A stretch of 64,000 nucleotides of DNA from Pyrenophora tritici-repentis (taxonomy: Eukaryota > Ascomycota > Dothideomycetes > Pleosporales > Pleosporaceae): positions 558,001-622,000 of the forward strand of contig NC_089392.1 in assembly GCF_003171515.1 (NCBI RefSeq), written 5' to 3'. The notes under the pieces are model-generated. The model worked only from the letters and a program-made list of their open reading frames with translations, was not told the DNA's origin and did not search any database. A program made the position numbers and the translations under genes. Shown piece by piece: positions 1 through 10,461 of this stretch (position 1 is its first letter; every line of letters begins with the position of its first letter).

Positions 1-392
1 TGGAGGGGCACTACGTAGTGGGGTCCTCGCTACCAACGAGCTTATTCACGATTAGGTTTGGCCTCTCACGCGGAACGTATTACCTGCATATCTTTTGTTC
101 AACCCAAACGTTTTGTATTATGCAACCTCAGTTAAACCAAGGTCGGCATTGGTATATACTGGGGTCTGTCGCAAATCAATATGTAGATCAACTCGCCAGC
201 GACCAGGTTACCGTCGACCCCTGACATGGAATCGGATAGCGCATTATATTATAAAGCACCATCTGCGCAGTGCGATCATCGAAGTAAAGAAGGATTATAC
301 TGTACAATCTATTAAGAATATATCCGCCGGTAGTCTATAGTGTTGAAAGGAAATGAGGGTATATGAAACAAATAACTGATAATCCGCCGCCT
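1..392. other. gene-free left edge
   Basis: No reading frame here shows family features or splice structure. It is the 3' flank of the GMC oxidoreductase gene that ends at 393. Confidence 0.6.
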
Positions 393-2297
393 CTACCTGG
401 CCTTGATAATGTCTGCAGCCTTCTCGGCGATAGCGTACGCAGTAGCTTGCGTATGGGCGCCAGGGATGATGGGAATGATGGAAGCATCAACGATAGATAG
501 ATGCTGAGTGCCATAGACCAACAGCTTGTCGCTGACACAGCCACCATCCTCCCTAGGCATCATGGGGCATGAGCCACATGGGTGAGCAAGAGAGGGCGCC
601 AACATCTTTTGCTTAATGAGAGCGGTGTAAAGCTCTTCATCGGTTTTGAACTGGGCGCCAGGAACCTTCTCCGTGATCTTGTAGCGGGCGAGTAGGGGAC
701 TAGCCCAGATGGTGCGGAAGAATCGCACACTGGTAAATAAGACCCGGCGATCGATTGGATTCATGAGTGCGTTGTATGTGACAATGGGTGGCCCTCTAGG
801 GTTCTTGGGGTTGATGTGCACAGTACCGCGGGACAGGGGCTTCTCTACAGCAGCTAGGACATAGGTGCCATCAGCAGCACAAGTCAGCTCAGCGGCAGCA
901 ATGTCCTTGCGACCAAACGACTCAGCAATAAACTTGGCTTGCTTTGCAAAGCCCCTGGTAAGCTTCTTGTTGATCTTGTAGATATTTGGAAGGTAATCGG
1001 TCGACCTCTGGCTGTTCAAAGACTTTGTCAGAGACTCCGTGTCGTTGGTCATGTCGGGCAGAGGGACAAAGGCAAGCGAATTGCCGCGGGCATATGTGTA
1101 GGGTCCAGTCTTGGTCTCCTGGTACTGTTTCCATGCAGTCGCATTGAAAGTGGCGTTGGTAGCTAGCGAATTCTGGTCGGGGAAGAATTGGTTGGTTGTG
1201 TTGAAAATCAGGGTAGCGTAGGGGTGGTCCTGGAAATTAGTACCTACAGCATCGAGTGCAACCACGGTACGAATACCTGCAGGCTTCATGACAGACTCGG
1301 GTCCAACACCGCTGAGTTGGAGCAGCTTCGGTGTCGCAATCGTTCCAGCCGCAAGTACAACCTCCTTCTTGGCATTGAAGATTTGGCACTTGCCCGTCTT
1401 GTCAGTGGTCTCGACACCGATAGCCTTTGGAGTCTTGCATGATGTGTCGAAGTTGATCTTGTTCACAGTTGTACCAGTGATGATGTGCAGGTTGGGACGC
1501 GTCGCTTTGATGGTATCGTAATATGCGTAAACGGCGTGAGCTCGACGTCCGGTTTTTACATCCATAGTGTTGGGAAACCAGGAAGGACCAATGGCCTCTC
1601 CGTTATTGCCATCCTGTGGGACATGGACACCGCTTGCCTTCCATGCCGCGAAGTATGACGTGATATCCTTGTACTGGTTGGAGGTGATTGAGACTGGGAG
1701 AGGGCCGTTGCCGTACACAGATTCATCCCATGTAATGTTGAATTTCTTTGCGGCCTCAGGCGTAGGTGGTTGTAAAGTAGTGCCTTTGATGAAATAGGGT
1801 AACAGGCCTTTCCAGTCCCAATCATCGTTACCAAGAGCCGCCCAGCAATCGTAGTCACCAGCTGAGCCGCGGTCGTAGATCATGCCGTTGACAACTGAAC
1901 CGCCACCGAGGACCTTGGCGACGAATACATCGAAGGAGCCGTTGCCAATAGCTGGCTCAGGCAGCGATTTGATGCCATCCCAATACAGCCCGGCCGCTGC
2001 AGTCAAGTCATTGGCCTTGTATGGAATCCTGGTTCCGTCGGTATCGACATTGTCACCTGCCTCGATGACTAGAACAGTCTCTGTGTTTGATGTTAATAAC
2101 CCCCGTTAGCGGCCTCGTGGAACTTCAAGTTACGTACTGCTTTTGTCTTCGCTGAGACGGTTGGCAACGACCAACCCAGTGACGCCACCCCCTACGATTA
2201 CATAGTCATATTGCTGACCAGCGGCAGCACCGAGTACAGGCGACAGGAAAACAGTTGAGAGCTGAAGAGCTACAGCCAAGCGTGAGAATGCAGGCAT
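393..2297 (-). CDS. secreted GMC oxidoreductase (aryl-alcohol oxidase / choline dehydrogenase-like)
   Basis: FAD-dependent GMC-family enzyme that would oxidise an alcohol and pass electrons to oxygen or a quinone. Model: exon 1 at 2297..2138, intron 2081..2137 (57 nt, GTACGT..CAG), exon 2 at 2080..393, giving 615 aa, a usual length for the family. The start is the ATG at 2297 because it opens a typical signal peptide (hydrophobic core, cut near GAAAG) followed at once by the dinucleotide-binding strand YDYVIVGGGVTG and, across the splice, VLVIEAGD. The C-terminus has the GMC signatures HPCGSCPM and PGAHTQATAYAIAEKAA; the family's catalytic His pair falls in this region. A secreted flavo-oxidase supplying hydrogen peroxide is the likely role. 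Whether the substrate is an aryl alcohol, a sugar or another alcohol cannot be decided. Confidence 0.9.
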
Positions 2298-4654
2298 CTT
2301 TCTTGGGCCCAGTGTGGTAAATTAACGAGAGTACTATGAAGTTAGGACTGTTGGCTGCTTCCATTGCAGAGGGTGCAGCCACTAAAGGCTTTATACGGAC
2401 CGAACCACATGGCTTCTCCTTGCGCGGATTGGCTGAGAGAAAGCTCAACACGTGGAAATGCCGTTATTGCGGTTTTATCATGCCGATTTCATGGAGAATA
2501 GGTCGACCCACCGACCCTTGGGGCGATGGTAACGTCGGTAAAATTGGCTGTATGCGTGTGGCCTTGCGGTGCTGAGTACCATGTACGACGTTCTAGATTG
2601 TGTACACTATGCCCGCTCTGGTAGGGGCAGAGCTAAAAGTCATATCGCAGACCACACCAGGTTTAGCTTCTTCCTGGGTCCCGGTGAACATCAGGGAAAG
2701 GTGGGCTCGGTCCGGTTCCGTACAAACCAGTAATGCTCTGCCATACGAGACAACATCATCTGCAAAAGAGAATTACCTTGGAGCGCGACATGTTCGGTTG
2801 GCCAATGATGCAGGGGCCGGCTCATCTTCAATCTCCCCGGCTTGCAGAGTGCCATAGATAGACTATGTACAAGGTATGGCGGCCGCAACCTCCGCTTTAA
2901 GGTGGGACCGAAAGAATAGTGCTCTTGGCCCCTGTTCCAGTCTATGATCGAGTTTGAGCTACGTGTGCGGCGCTCGTTACAGCGGTTGAGGCGCACATGG
3001 CATGTTCATAATCTGGGGAACGTGTGGATATCTCAAAGGCAATTATGCTCTCGGGAAGTTTTCTCTATGTAAGGATGAGTTCAGGGACGGCATACCCCTG
3101 GAAGGGGTGTTGTTTTAGTTGGGTATACCGCGGTACGTAAGGCGACCAGCAAGATCCGATGGCCCGTTTGCCCGCCTCCGGTGACTAGGAACGCGTGACT
3201 TTCGGGGGACAAGCGCCACTTCAGGTTGGATGTCCGCCAGGCTGACTTTTTCGTATATGTAAGTACTGTATGCTGCTCAGCGTCCGATCGGCCAAATGTC
3301 CCGCTATTTTAGGGTATGTTCGCAAGAAACTACTCCAATAATTGGGGTCGACCAGGTGGGAGCGGACAGACTATAACTTGTATGTCTTAATAGTTGGGAA
3401 GGGACTCAAGGGACTGGTTCGGCCGGTTTATGCATCTTCGGCGTGGTCGAAACTATCACAGGGCTATCCCTGGAAATATATTGGGCCGCGACAAGGTGTT
3501 CAATCACGCGTCTCTAAGGGAGACAGACGGTGTACAAAGGATGTGCAGGACAGGAGCATCGGTATAGCCGGCCCCGGAAGCTTATTTTCCGTCTTGTACC
3601 TTGTAGCTGCAGTTTAGGACTCTGCTAGCGCTTCAGCGCCACCGGTCCATGGTGGCCTTTACTTGCAAGATCGAAATATGCTCACCCTAAACAATCACAT
3701 GTTCTGCTGCGCGTTAGTGAAATGATGAAAAATCTGACAACGCAGTAGAGTGCATCTCCAAGCCACACTACCATCAGGAACGGGAAAGTTTTCGGACGAA
3801 GGATGGGAAAAATCGAAATGATCTGAGGACGGCTTCGGCTTTTTATGCCGGCACCGGCGTCAATTGTTCGAGAGAGCCGCGTTCTAGCCTTTGAGCTAAG
3901 CATTGCGCTAGCGTCGTTAGCGCCGGGCCGGCAGGCACTCGCTCTCGCTTCCAGAACTCGACTTCTCCCATCTCATCGAGCAACAGAGATCTTGCAACGG
4001 ACTGCAATGTGAGCCCTGCTGCACTCTAGAACTGTTTGCACGTACAAGATCGAATGTTCATCTCCCGCCATCGGATGGGTCCACAATCCGCGAGAAGACG
4101 TCCCACCAACGTTCCATATCGCATCCTGCAACAAGACGAGGTTTAGTCCACAAGATATGTACAAATTTGCTAAGCAGTGGCAATGTCGATGGTCGATGTC
4201 TCAGCACCAGCCCAGACGTATGTCGCTGCTCATGGATGACCCGTGTATCATGTCCGAAATCTTGGAGTTTCGCAGCCGATTGACTTCTCCAATTGGGCTT
4301 CGTACGTGACTGGGGTGGGGCCTCAATTTATGCGGGATTACTGCTCGATCAGCTCACTGGGCCCTGGCACAAGTTGCTACCAAGATTTCCTTACTGGACG
4401 TTTCGAATACGTCCTAAGCGCAGCACCTTCTGCGATTGATCTGGCGGCTTATTCTTCTCAGCCACAGCGGCATCATTTAGCTTTCGCTTCGGTCTTCGCT
4501 TGGGCTATTCGGACGCAGTAAAGCCGACACCAGTGATGAATTGGAATGGAGGAAAGAATGCCTGAAGTATCTTAAACTTACCACAGTCTTTCCGTGCTCG
4601 AATCATTACCTCCCATTTGTTCAGTCTTTCCCGGCATTCTCGTCTCAAGACACC
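2298..4654. other. 2.3-kb intergenic region
   Basis: Short frames occur on both strands (for example 3342..3617 and 4243..4521), but none shows a recognisable domain, signal peptide or usable intron chain. I see no transposon ends. It contains the promoter of the GMC gene (minus strand) and the upstream region of the membrane protein that starts at 4655. Confidence 0.5.
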
Positions 4655-6049
4655 ATGGCAGACGCTGGACCCCTAGCTGGACCTCAGGAATGGCCAAACC
4701 AACGGCTGAAGATTCTTATTCCAACATGGACCATGTGTGCCATCAGTACTAGCTTCATGTTATGGAGATGTGTGTATGGGCTGATGCAGAAACGCAAGTT
4801 CATGATTTCTGATTATCTGTTGATCATTGCCACTGTAGGTACTCCCCCCCATCTGGTCAATTTTTTCACAACACTGTCGATCACTACCCAACTGTGCTAA
4901 CATGGATATCTTGTAGGCCCTTAATATCACCGCAGCATGTACGAATCAAGTTGTTGTCGATAACGGCCAAGGGCGCCATATCATGGACCCTTCGGTTCTT
5001 CCGCATCTCAGGACGTACTCCTATTATCTATGGCAGACACAAATCTTGAGTGAGAGAATATCCTGTTCCACTCATTCGTCTGCTAATTTCTGTCACCAAG
5101 ATATCCTAGCAGTTGCCTTCTTGAAAGGGGCTATCTGCGCCTGGCTCCTTGTTCTCAACTTCTCGAGGGTGTACCAAGGTATCGTTTGGCTGTCCATAGC
5201 GATGGTCGCTGCGTTCAACTTTCTTGCTCCCATACTTACGCTATTTGGTTGCGCACCGCTCGAAAAGAACTGGAATTTCGGATACAAAGGGGAAAGCCAT
5301 TGCTGGGCAAGAGGCACTCTTCCACTTTCCTACACACAAGGTATCAGCAACATTATCACAGACTTGGTCTATATGGCTGCGCCTATCATCTACATATCGA
5401 GGGTGCAGTTGAGCAAGCGCACGCAAATGGGCATCCGTGTTGTCTTCTTGCTCAGTATACCGTAAGTTTACGCCCTACACCCAGCTATACACGACCACAT
5501 CCACTAACGGTTTGGTTCACTAGCGCGACAGTATGTTCGATATTCAAGACTGTCGAACTCAACAACATCACTAAAACAAGAGATCCCACTTGGGATGGCG
5601 TAGCGCTCGGCATCTGGTCCAGTGGCGAAGCCTCAATCGGCATTCTCATCGCCTCTCTCCCACCGCTCCGAAAACCCTTCGACTACTTCTTCTCAAAGCT
5701 ACTCCCATCAAGCTTTACCGGCACAGGCAAAACCCCAACATCGAGCTATCGCCCCACCGGCGGCAGAGCCAGCATCCACCTGCAGAACCTCAGCAACAGC
5801 AAAGCCTACCGCTCCAGAATACCCGGCGAAAGCGTCCTCGACGACGAAAGCGACCGTGCAATTCTCGATGAGGAGCACAAGACCGGCGGTATCATCAAGA
5901 GCACAGACGTGGAAGTCAGGATCTCATCGGACATTATCGACGGCGTGAGTGACTCAAAGGGTACTCCGAGTCCGCGAATGATGAAACACCCAAGTGTGGA
6001 TTGGAGGTTGCATATGCAGAACGGACCCGGCCCCCAGGTTCCGCGGTAG
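4655..6049 (+). CDS. seven-helix fungal rhodopsin-domain (SAT4-like) integral membrane protein
   Basis: Plasma-membrane-type protein of the large fungal 'rhodopsin domain' family, which is not a retinal opsin family; function unknown. Model: exons 4655..4834, 4917..5049, 5101..5461, 5524..6049 with introns of 82, 51 and 62 nt, total 399 aa. Family marks seen: N-terminal helix with a conserved W-R pair (LWRCVYGLMQKRKF, then SDYLLIIA), a TYSYYLWQ segment before helix 3, NFLAPILTLFGCAPLEKNW with the following CW cysteine in the extracellular loop, then DLVYMAAPIIYI and a last helix GIWSSGEASIGILIASLPPL. The roughly 100-residue tail is hydrophilic and basic/serine-rich, as is usual. The start at 4655 is the first ATG in frame that gives a short N-terminus before helix 1; an upstream in-frame ATG at 4541 would add 38 residues without features. 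The first donor (ACT|GTAGGT) was chosen because the alternative one base-group downstream gives an immediate stop. Confidence 0.85.
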
Positions 6050-6680
6050 TGTGGTCGGGAAGATTATGGACGATGGAGCGATTGGTGTTTTGTATATAGA
6101 TGGCGACCTATACCAGGCCGATTACGTTTACCGTTGCGATTGGATACCCTGTTTGCTTATGTGTGGCAAGGCCGCCTGCCCGTTGTAGTCTGGACAAGTA
6201 TTGATAATGAAATGCATATTTCGTATGTTATGAACAATATCTTACAAGCAGCTCGCGTTCATCTGTCGTTTGTTTGTGGACGAATATCCACGTCTATAGT
6301 ATGGGAGATGGGCTATAACAGACGACTAATGTGTACGAGTCCTCCGTGTCACGTATGAGTTGCATATAAACGTCCGTCCGAACCCGAGGCTATATTTCAT
6401 TGTGAATATGAAATGCGTGGACTTGATACATCGATCGTCAGTCTTTGTAATACAAAGATGGATCCGATGAACTGATTAACGGTCTTGCCCGGACACTTCA
6501 CCTCGTTTCTCGATGGATCTTTGGAGTACTACTCCAACTCTGCTTACTCTTCTCATAATACTTTCATGTACACAAACAAAACGTTTAGAAAAGAAATGTC
6601 AAAGAAATGACCAAGCATAGGTATGCATCGAGTTATACATTCTGCACATACACGCCACTTGTGTATGTATGACTTAGTAT
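6050..6680. other. intergenic spacer before the retrotransposon
   Basis: No supportable gene. It ends at the 5-bp target duplication of the copia element. Confidence 0.5.
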
Positions 6681-6685
6681 CAGCA
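6681..6685. repeat. target-site duplication, left copy (CAGCA)
   Basis: The five bases directly before the left LTR are CAGCA, identical to the five bases directly after the right LTR. A 5-bp duplication is the size made by copia-type integrases. Confidence 0.93.
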
Positions 6686-6902
6686 TGTCAGATATTCACT
6701 CTTATCTGGAATACTGATGAAATGGGTAATGATCGTGATGATATTGATTATTGATTGTGTTTTTGGTTCTGTCTACGGTTGTGGGCACACCTGGGGGGTG
6801 CCAAGCCTTCCTGTGATCCGATTGGCTCTCTCAGATGCCGGGTCGCGCTAGTCTAACCCAGCGTCTGTACGCTCTCATCTTCAACAGTGCTATTATCTGA
6901 CA
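6686..6902 (-). repeat. 3' LTR of the copia element (left copy)
   Basis: 217 bp, bounded by a 6-bp inverted repeat TGTCAG..CTGACA (TG..CA rule). By eye it is identical to the copy at 11781..11997. Confidence 0.96.
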
Positions 6903-6912
6903 CACCCCTTCA
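6903..6912 (-). promoter_or_regulatory. polypurine tract next to the 3' LTR
   Basis: Read on the element's strand, the bases just inside the 3' LTR are AAGGGGTG, a short purine run in the place where plus-strand DNA synthesis is primed. Placement is certain; the assignment rests on position and composition only. Confidence 0.55.
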
Positions 6913-6952
6913 GCTTGGACGCTCTTCACGCTTGCAAGCTGGGCACTTAGTC

Positions 6953-9865
6953 CTACTCAAGGCTTACCACGAGATTTTCAAGTTTCTCTTGAATTTCTTC
7001 GAGCGGTGCCGAGTTTCTCGCCAGGATTTCCTTAGCGGGGACTAGTCCTAGTTGTTCTAGGAATTCTGGCCATTTGTTTGGTGGCAATGATTTGGTGAGA
7101 CCGTCGGCGATCATATCCGCGGTAGGTATGTACTCTACGGAGATCCGGCCTGTCGACACCTCCTGTCTGATCCAGTGATTGTGTATGTCGACATGTCTGA
7201 GTTTGGTTTGAAGCTTTGAGACCTCCTCGGTGACTAGGCGAATAGTCTGTTTGTTGTCGCATTGAATAGTGATACTAGGGGTGTCAAGCTGGATATTCAG
7301 CTCCTTGAGGAGACGGGACAGGAATAGAGCTTCCTTGGCTACTTGAGATAGAGCGAGGAGCTCGGCTTCTGTCGTTGATGTTGTGACAGTGTCTTGTTTG
7401 TTAGCTTTCCATGCGATGAGTCCATTGAAGAGCTTGATCGCGTAGCCCTGTGAGCTCTTCCTGTCTAGGGTATTGTCGGCAAAGGAAGCATCGCTGGCTA
7501 TCTGTAGTCCAGCGCCTCCTCCGAGTTGTAGCGCGAGGTGCTTTGTCGCTAGTAGATATTGGAGGACTCGGTCGGCAGCGTCATGGTGCTCCGGTCCTGG
7601 GTTGGAGAGAAAGCGGGCGAGCCGCGACGTCGCAAAGGCGATGTCTGGTCTAGTGGTCACGGCTGCGAAGAGGAGCGAGCCTATCTTGCGCTGGTATTTG
7701 TTGATCTCTGATGGGGAGGCGAGGCCGTCTCTTGGTAGTAGTTCGGCAGTCGCCATCGGCGTGTCGTGTCTAATGTCGGTACGGTCGGCCAGTCTGCTGA
7801 TCTTGTCTGCGTAGGCCGCCTGCGATAGCTGGATCGTCCGCGCCTTTCGGTCTCGGATAATCTCGACGCCGAGGAACCATTGTAAGTCGTTTCCCCCAGT
7901 AAAGAGGTATCTGTCCTGGAGGCGGGCAATTGCCTGCTGGGCGGATTGCTCCATGTCTTTGTGGTATGCGAGTATGATGTCGTCCACGTAGAAGAAGATA
8001 ATGATGCCGTCTTTGATGAGACAGCAGGGTTCGTGCGGTACTTCCTGGAACCCGAGTTCTTTGAGAGTGCCTGTGAACTCTTTCTGCCAGAGGAGCGGGG
8101 ATATGCGCAGTCCATACAATGCCTTGTTGAGCTTAAGTATAGTGCCTGGCTTCTGATGGCCGCGTGGCATTCTCATGAATACTTCTCGGTCTATTGTCGC
8201 ATGCACGAAGGCGTTTGCCACGTCGTACTGTTTGAGCTCTAGGTCGTACTTTGCCGCAATTGCGGTTAGCATTCGGAACGACCGGCTTGCGAGTGTTGCC
8301 GCGTAGGTGTCTTGCGATGTGATGTTTCGCTGCTGATCACCGCGGACGACTAGTCGTGCCTTGCACTTGAGTAGTCGGTGATGCTTGTCAAGTTTGTAGG
8401 TGTATACCCACATGCAGCCCAGGATTTGTTGTCCTGTTTGCTTGATTTTCTTTATGGGGAACTCTGTCCATGAGTTCATTTGATAGTGGCTTGCTAGATG
8501 GGACTGTTCTGCTTCTTTGAATAGTTCTCCCATTGGGTGGTCCTCAAGCTTAGTTCGGCATGTTGGCAGAGGTGGTAGCTGACTGCGATGGGGCTTCAAG
8601 CCTTTGGCGAGCATTCTCACAATCGCAGCCTTGTCCATAGCTACTCCTCTGTATTCTCCAACCTTTCCGGCCTGGGTACCCGCCATGAACGCTGCTGCCC
8701 ATGGGGCAGTCTTAGGGGTTCCTTGTCGATCCTTCTCATCTAGCGATGCTCCTGCCATTAGCCGCGCGAGCAACGCTGCGGGTGGCGGTGTCGCCGGAGG
8801 TGTCGGGTAGCTGTCCCGGATTTTTCTCCCTTGATAGTATCCTGGCTGGTCGCCCTCGCTGTCCTGAGCGAGTGACTCCTCCGGTGGACTGTCCTCATAG
8901 AAGGACTCCGTCTCTGGTTGCTGCGCTGGTGTTGGCAGCTCAATGGTCCTCACGTGTGTCGCGATTTCTTCTAGCGTATTGTGCATGAGGTTGTCCATTA
9001 GGTCTTCGGTTTTGCCATCGAAAATTGACTGTTCGTCGAAGACGACGTCTCTAGTGCTCATCACTTTGGCGAGTGACGGTATCCAGATTCGGTAGATGTT
9101 TGATGACCGGTATCCGACTAGGTATCCGATCCATGCCTTTGGGTCGAGGCGTTGTAGGCGCGACTTCCCTCTGTGGGTGTCGTCTGTCATGGCGAAAGCT
9201 TTGCAGCCATATGCCTTAAGGTGAGTGAGGTTTGGTTTTCGGAGAGATGTGACTATTCCGTTGCTGAAAGCTACTCGTGTGAAGAAGACTTCGTATGGTG
9301 TCTTCCAGTGATTGTTGTAGTTTGGGGTTCTGTTGTAGAGATAGACTGCGGCTCGAGTGATTTCTGGCCACAGTTCCCAAGAGAGATTGGCGTCAAGTCG
9401 CATTGCGCGTGCCTTCTCCTTGTTTACACCCCCTGAGCGCTCGGCTCCACCGTTTTGTGCCTGTGTGTCTGGGGCTGAGGGCTCGACTCTGATGCCCTGT
9501 GTTGCCAGCCATCGCTCGACATCTGGCTTAACAGTTGTGATCTCGTTGTCAGACTCTATGGTCTTAACGGATATGTTGTAATGGTTCTTCATAAATAAGA
9601 AGAAAGTTGTGAGCAGCCGGATAATGGACTTGGCTGTCCGGTTGTCGGTAAAGTATAGGTCCCATTGGAGGCCTGAGAAACGATCGGTAATGAGCATTTG
9701 GCTCTTCTCTTTTGTGATCGCCTGGACTTCGTATGTATGGAAGTCGATAGCAAGTCGCTCTCCTGGGCCTTCGTCGTTTGTTCGTGGTAGGCGTCGTATC
9801 TGTCTCTTGGACTTGGCTCTTCCGCAGGAGTCGCATTGTACTGTCGTCACCCCTTGAACTCGCAC
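6953..9865 (-). CDS. pol: copia Pol: integrase core, reverse transcriptase, RNase H
   Basis: 970-codon open frame without its own initiator: it opens at 9868 just after a stop and is reached only from the upstream frame by a -1 shift. In order: second half of the integrase HHCC finger (CDSCG), integrase catalytic core with D (RLAIDFHTYEV), D (ESDNEITT) and E (QNGGAERSGG), a proline-rich spacer, copia reverse transcriptase (MWVYTYKLDKHHRLLKCKAR.., active-site YVDD), and copia RNase H (SDASFADN.., STTEAELLALSQ, CDNKQ, HVDIHNHWIRQ). All catalytic motifs look intact and the frame has no internal stop, which argues for recent activity. The region is entirely on the minus strand and ends 50 bp before the LTR. 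Confidence 0.93.
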   Translation of the reverse strand: MRVQGVTTVQCDSCGRAKSKRQIRRLPRTNDEGPGERLAIDFHTYEVQAITKEKSQMLITDRFSGLQWDLYFTDNRTAKSIIRLLTTFFLFMKNHYNISVKTIESDNEITTVKPDVERWLATQGIRVEPSAPDTQAQNGGAERSGGVNKEKARAMRLDANLSWELWPEITRAAVYLYNRTPNYNNHWKTPYEVFFTRVAFSNGIVTSLRKPNLTHLKAYGCKAFAMTDDTHRGKSRLQRLDPKAWIGYLVGYRSSNIYRIWIPSLAKVMSTRDVVFDEQSIFDGKTEDLMDNLMHNTLEEIATHVRTIELPTPAQQPETESFYEDSPPEESLAQDSEGDQPGYYQGRKIRDSYPTPPATPPPAALLARLMAGASLDEKDRQGTPKTAPWAAAFMAGTQAGKVGEYRGVAMDKAAIVRMLAKGLKPHRSQLPPLPTCRTKLEDHPMGELFKEAEQSHLASHYQMNSWTEFPIKKIKQTGQQILGCMWVYTYKLDKHHRLLKCKARLVVRGDQQRNITSQDTYAATLASRSFRMLTAIAAKYDLELKQYDVANAFVHATIDREVFMRMPRGHQKPGTILKLNKALYGLRISPLLWQKEFTGTLKELGFQEVPHEPCCLIKDGIIIFFYVDDIILAYHKDMEQSAQQAIARLQDRYLFTGGNDLQWFLGVEIIRDRKARTIQLSQAAYADKISRLADRTDIRHDTPMATAELLPRDGLASPSEINKYQRKIGSLLFAAVTTRPDIAFATSRLARFLSNPGPEHHDAADRVLQYLLATKHLALQLGGGAGLQIASDASFADNTLDRKSSQGYAIKLFNGLIAWKANKQDTVTTSTTEAELLALSQVAKEALFLSRLLKELNIQLDTPSITIQCDNKQTIRLVTEEVSKLQTKLRHVDIHNHWIRQEVSTGRISVEYIPTADMIADGLTKSLPPNKWPEFLEQLGLVPAKEILARNSAPLEEIQEKLENLVVSLE

Positions 9866-10458
9866 CCCTCAGACTGCTGCACGAGATGCTCGATTGCTGC
9901 TGGTCCTGGGTGGCCGAGTCTCTTGTGCCATAGCATCGCTGAAGCCTTCTTTGGTCCTCTCTGCGTGCGTGTTGTGATGGCTCTTGTATGGACAAATGCC
10001 TGGGGTAGAGGACTGTACTCTAATACCCACTGGCCAAAGGTTTCTGAGAGGTTGCCAATAACTTGATCGTCTGGTCCTCGTAGGTTAGTTGGGTTTGATT
10101 TGGTATCCCACCAGATTCCTCTCTGCCGTAGCAGTCGGAAGGACACTAGATTGCATACGATCTCTGGGCAGATTGCCACATCTCGCAGCACTAGCTTTGT
10201 TGTCCCATGCTGATGTTGCAGCGTGATGTCTGTGGTCCCGTATCCCCGTATCCAAATCTTTATACTACCAGCCCATATGTAGTCTCCTAATGATGACGGG
10301 CGGTAGTTGTATATCCGATCTGGATTGTTTGTGATGTGGCACGTCGCTCCTGAATCGAGAATGAATGATCGTGCGAGAGGGTACGTGTGCTCGGCTGTCC
10401 CACTCCGTGCGATGGTAGTGAGCGCGGCGTCTACGTCCGTAATCTTTCGGCCTTCTAG
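9847..10458 (-). CDS. copia protease and N-terminal part of integrase (Gag frame, after the UGA)
   Basis: Continues in exactly the Gag frame after the UGA at 10459..10461. It holds the aspartic protease motif ILDSGATCHIT (copia proteases carry DSGA) and the GAG-pre-integrase segment MLWHKRLGHPGPAAIEHL, which supplies the two His of the integrase HHCC finger. The frame stops at UGA 9847..9849, before the two Cys (CDSCG), which are encoded in the -1 frame. No independent start is needed or evident; the segment would be made by readthrough of the Gag stop. Confidence 0.88.
   Translation of the reverse strand, partial: LEGRKITDVDAALTTIARSGTAEHTYPLARSFILDSGATCHITNNPDRIYNYRPSSLGDYIWAGSIKIWIRGYGTTDITLQHQHGTTKLVLRDVAICPEIVCNLVSFRLLRQRGIWWDTKSNPTNLRGPDDQVIGNLSETFGQWVLEYSPLPQAFVHTRAITTRTQRGPKKASAMLWHKRLGHPGPAAIEHLVQQSEGCEFKG
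9850..9868 (-). other. 19-nt overlap where the element shifts to the -1 frame
   Basis: The upstream frame closes at UGA 9847..9849 and the downstream frame opens after a stop at 9869..9871, so any shift must lie here. Two GGGG runs (read on the minus strand at 9868..9865 and 9853..9850) sit in the overlap. One extra G in the second run would join the frames through FKG-VTT, so this is either a one-base deletion in a G run or a -1 slip at GGG next to the UGA. Its place inside the integrase finger favours a lesion. Confidence 0.7.
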
Positions 10459-10461
10459 TCA
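10455..10461 (-). promoter_or_regulatory. UGA-CUAG stop-readthrough context between Gag and Pol
   Basis: On the minus strand the Gag stop reads UGA CUA G and the same frame stays open for about 200 codons containing protease. UGA followed by CUA(G) is an established leaky-stop context in eukaryotes (alphaviruses and several mammalian readthrough genes). Use of it here is inference. Confidence 0.7.

Noticed and set aside
5186..5600. Long plus-strand frame starting at 5186 within the membrane-protein gene
   Set aside because: The first part is out of frame with exon 3 of the seven-helix protein and has no family features; only its part after 5524 is used as exon 4.
7450..9857. Several plus-strand frames across the copia Pol region
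   Set aside because: Antisense shadows of the 970-codon Pol frame.
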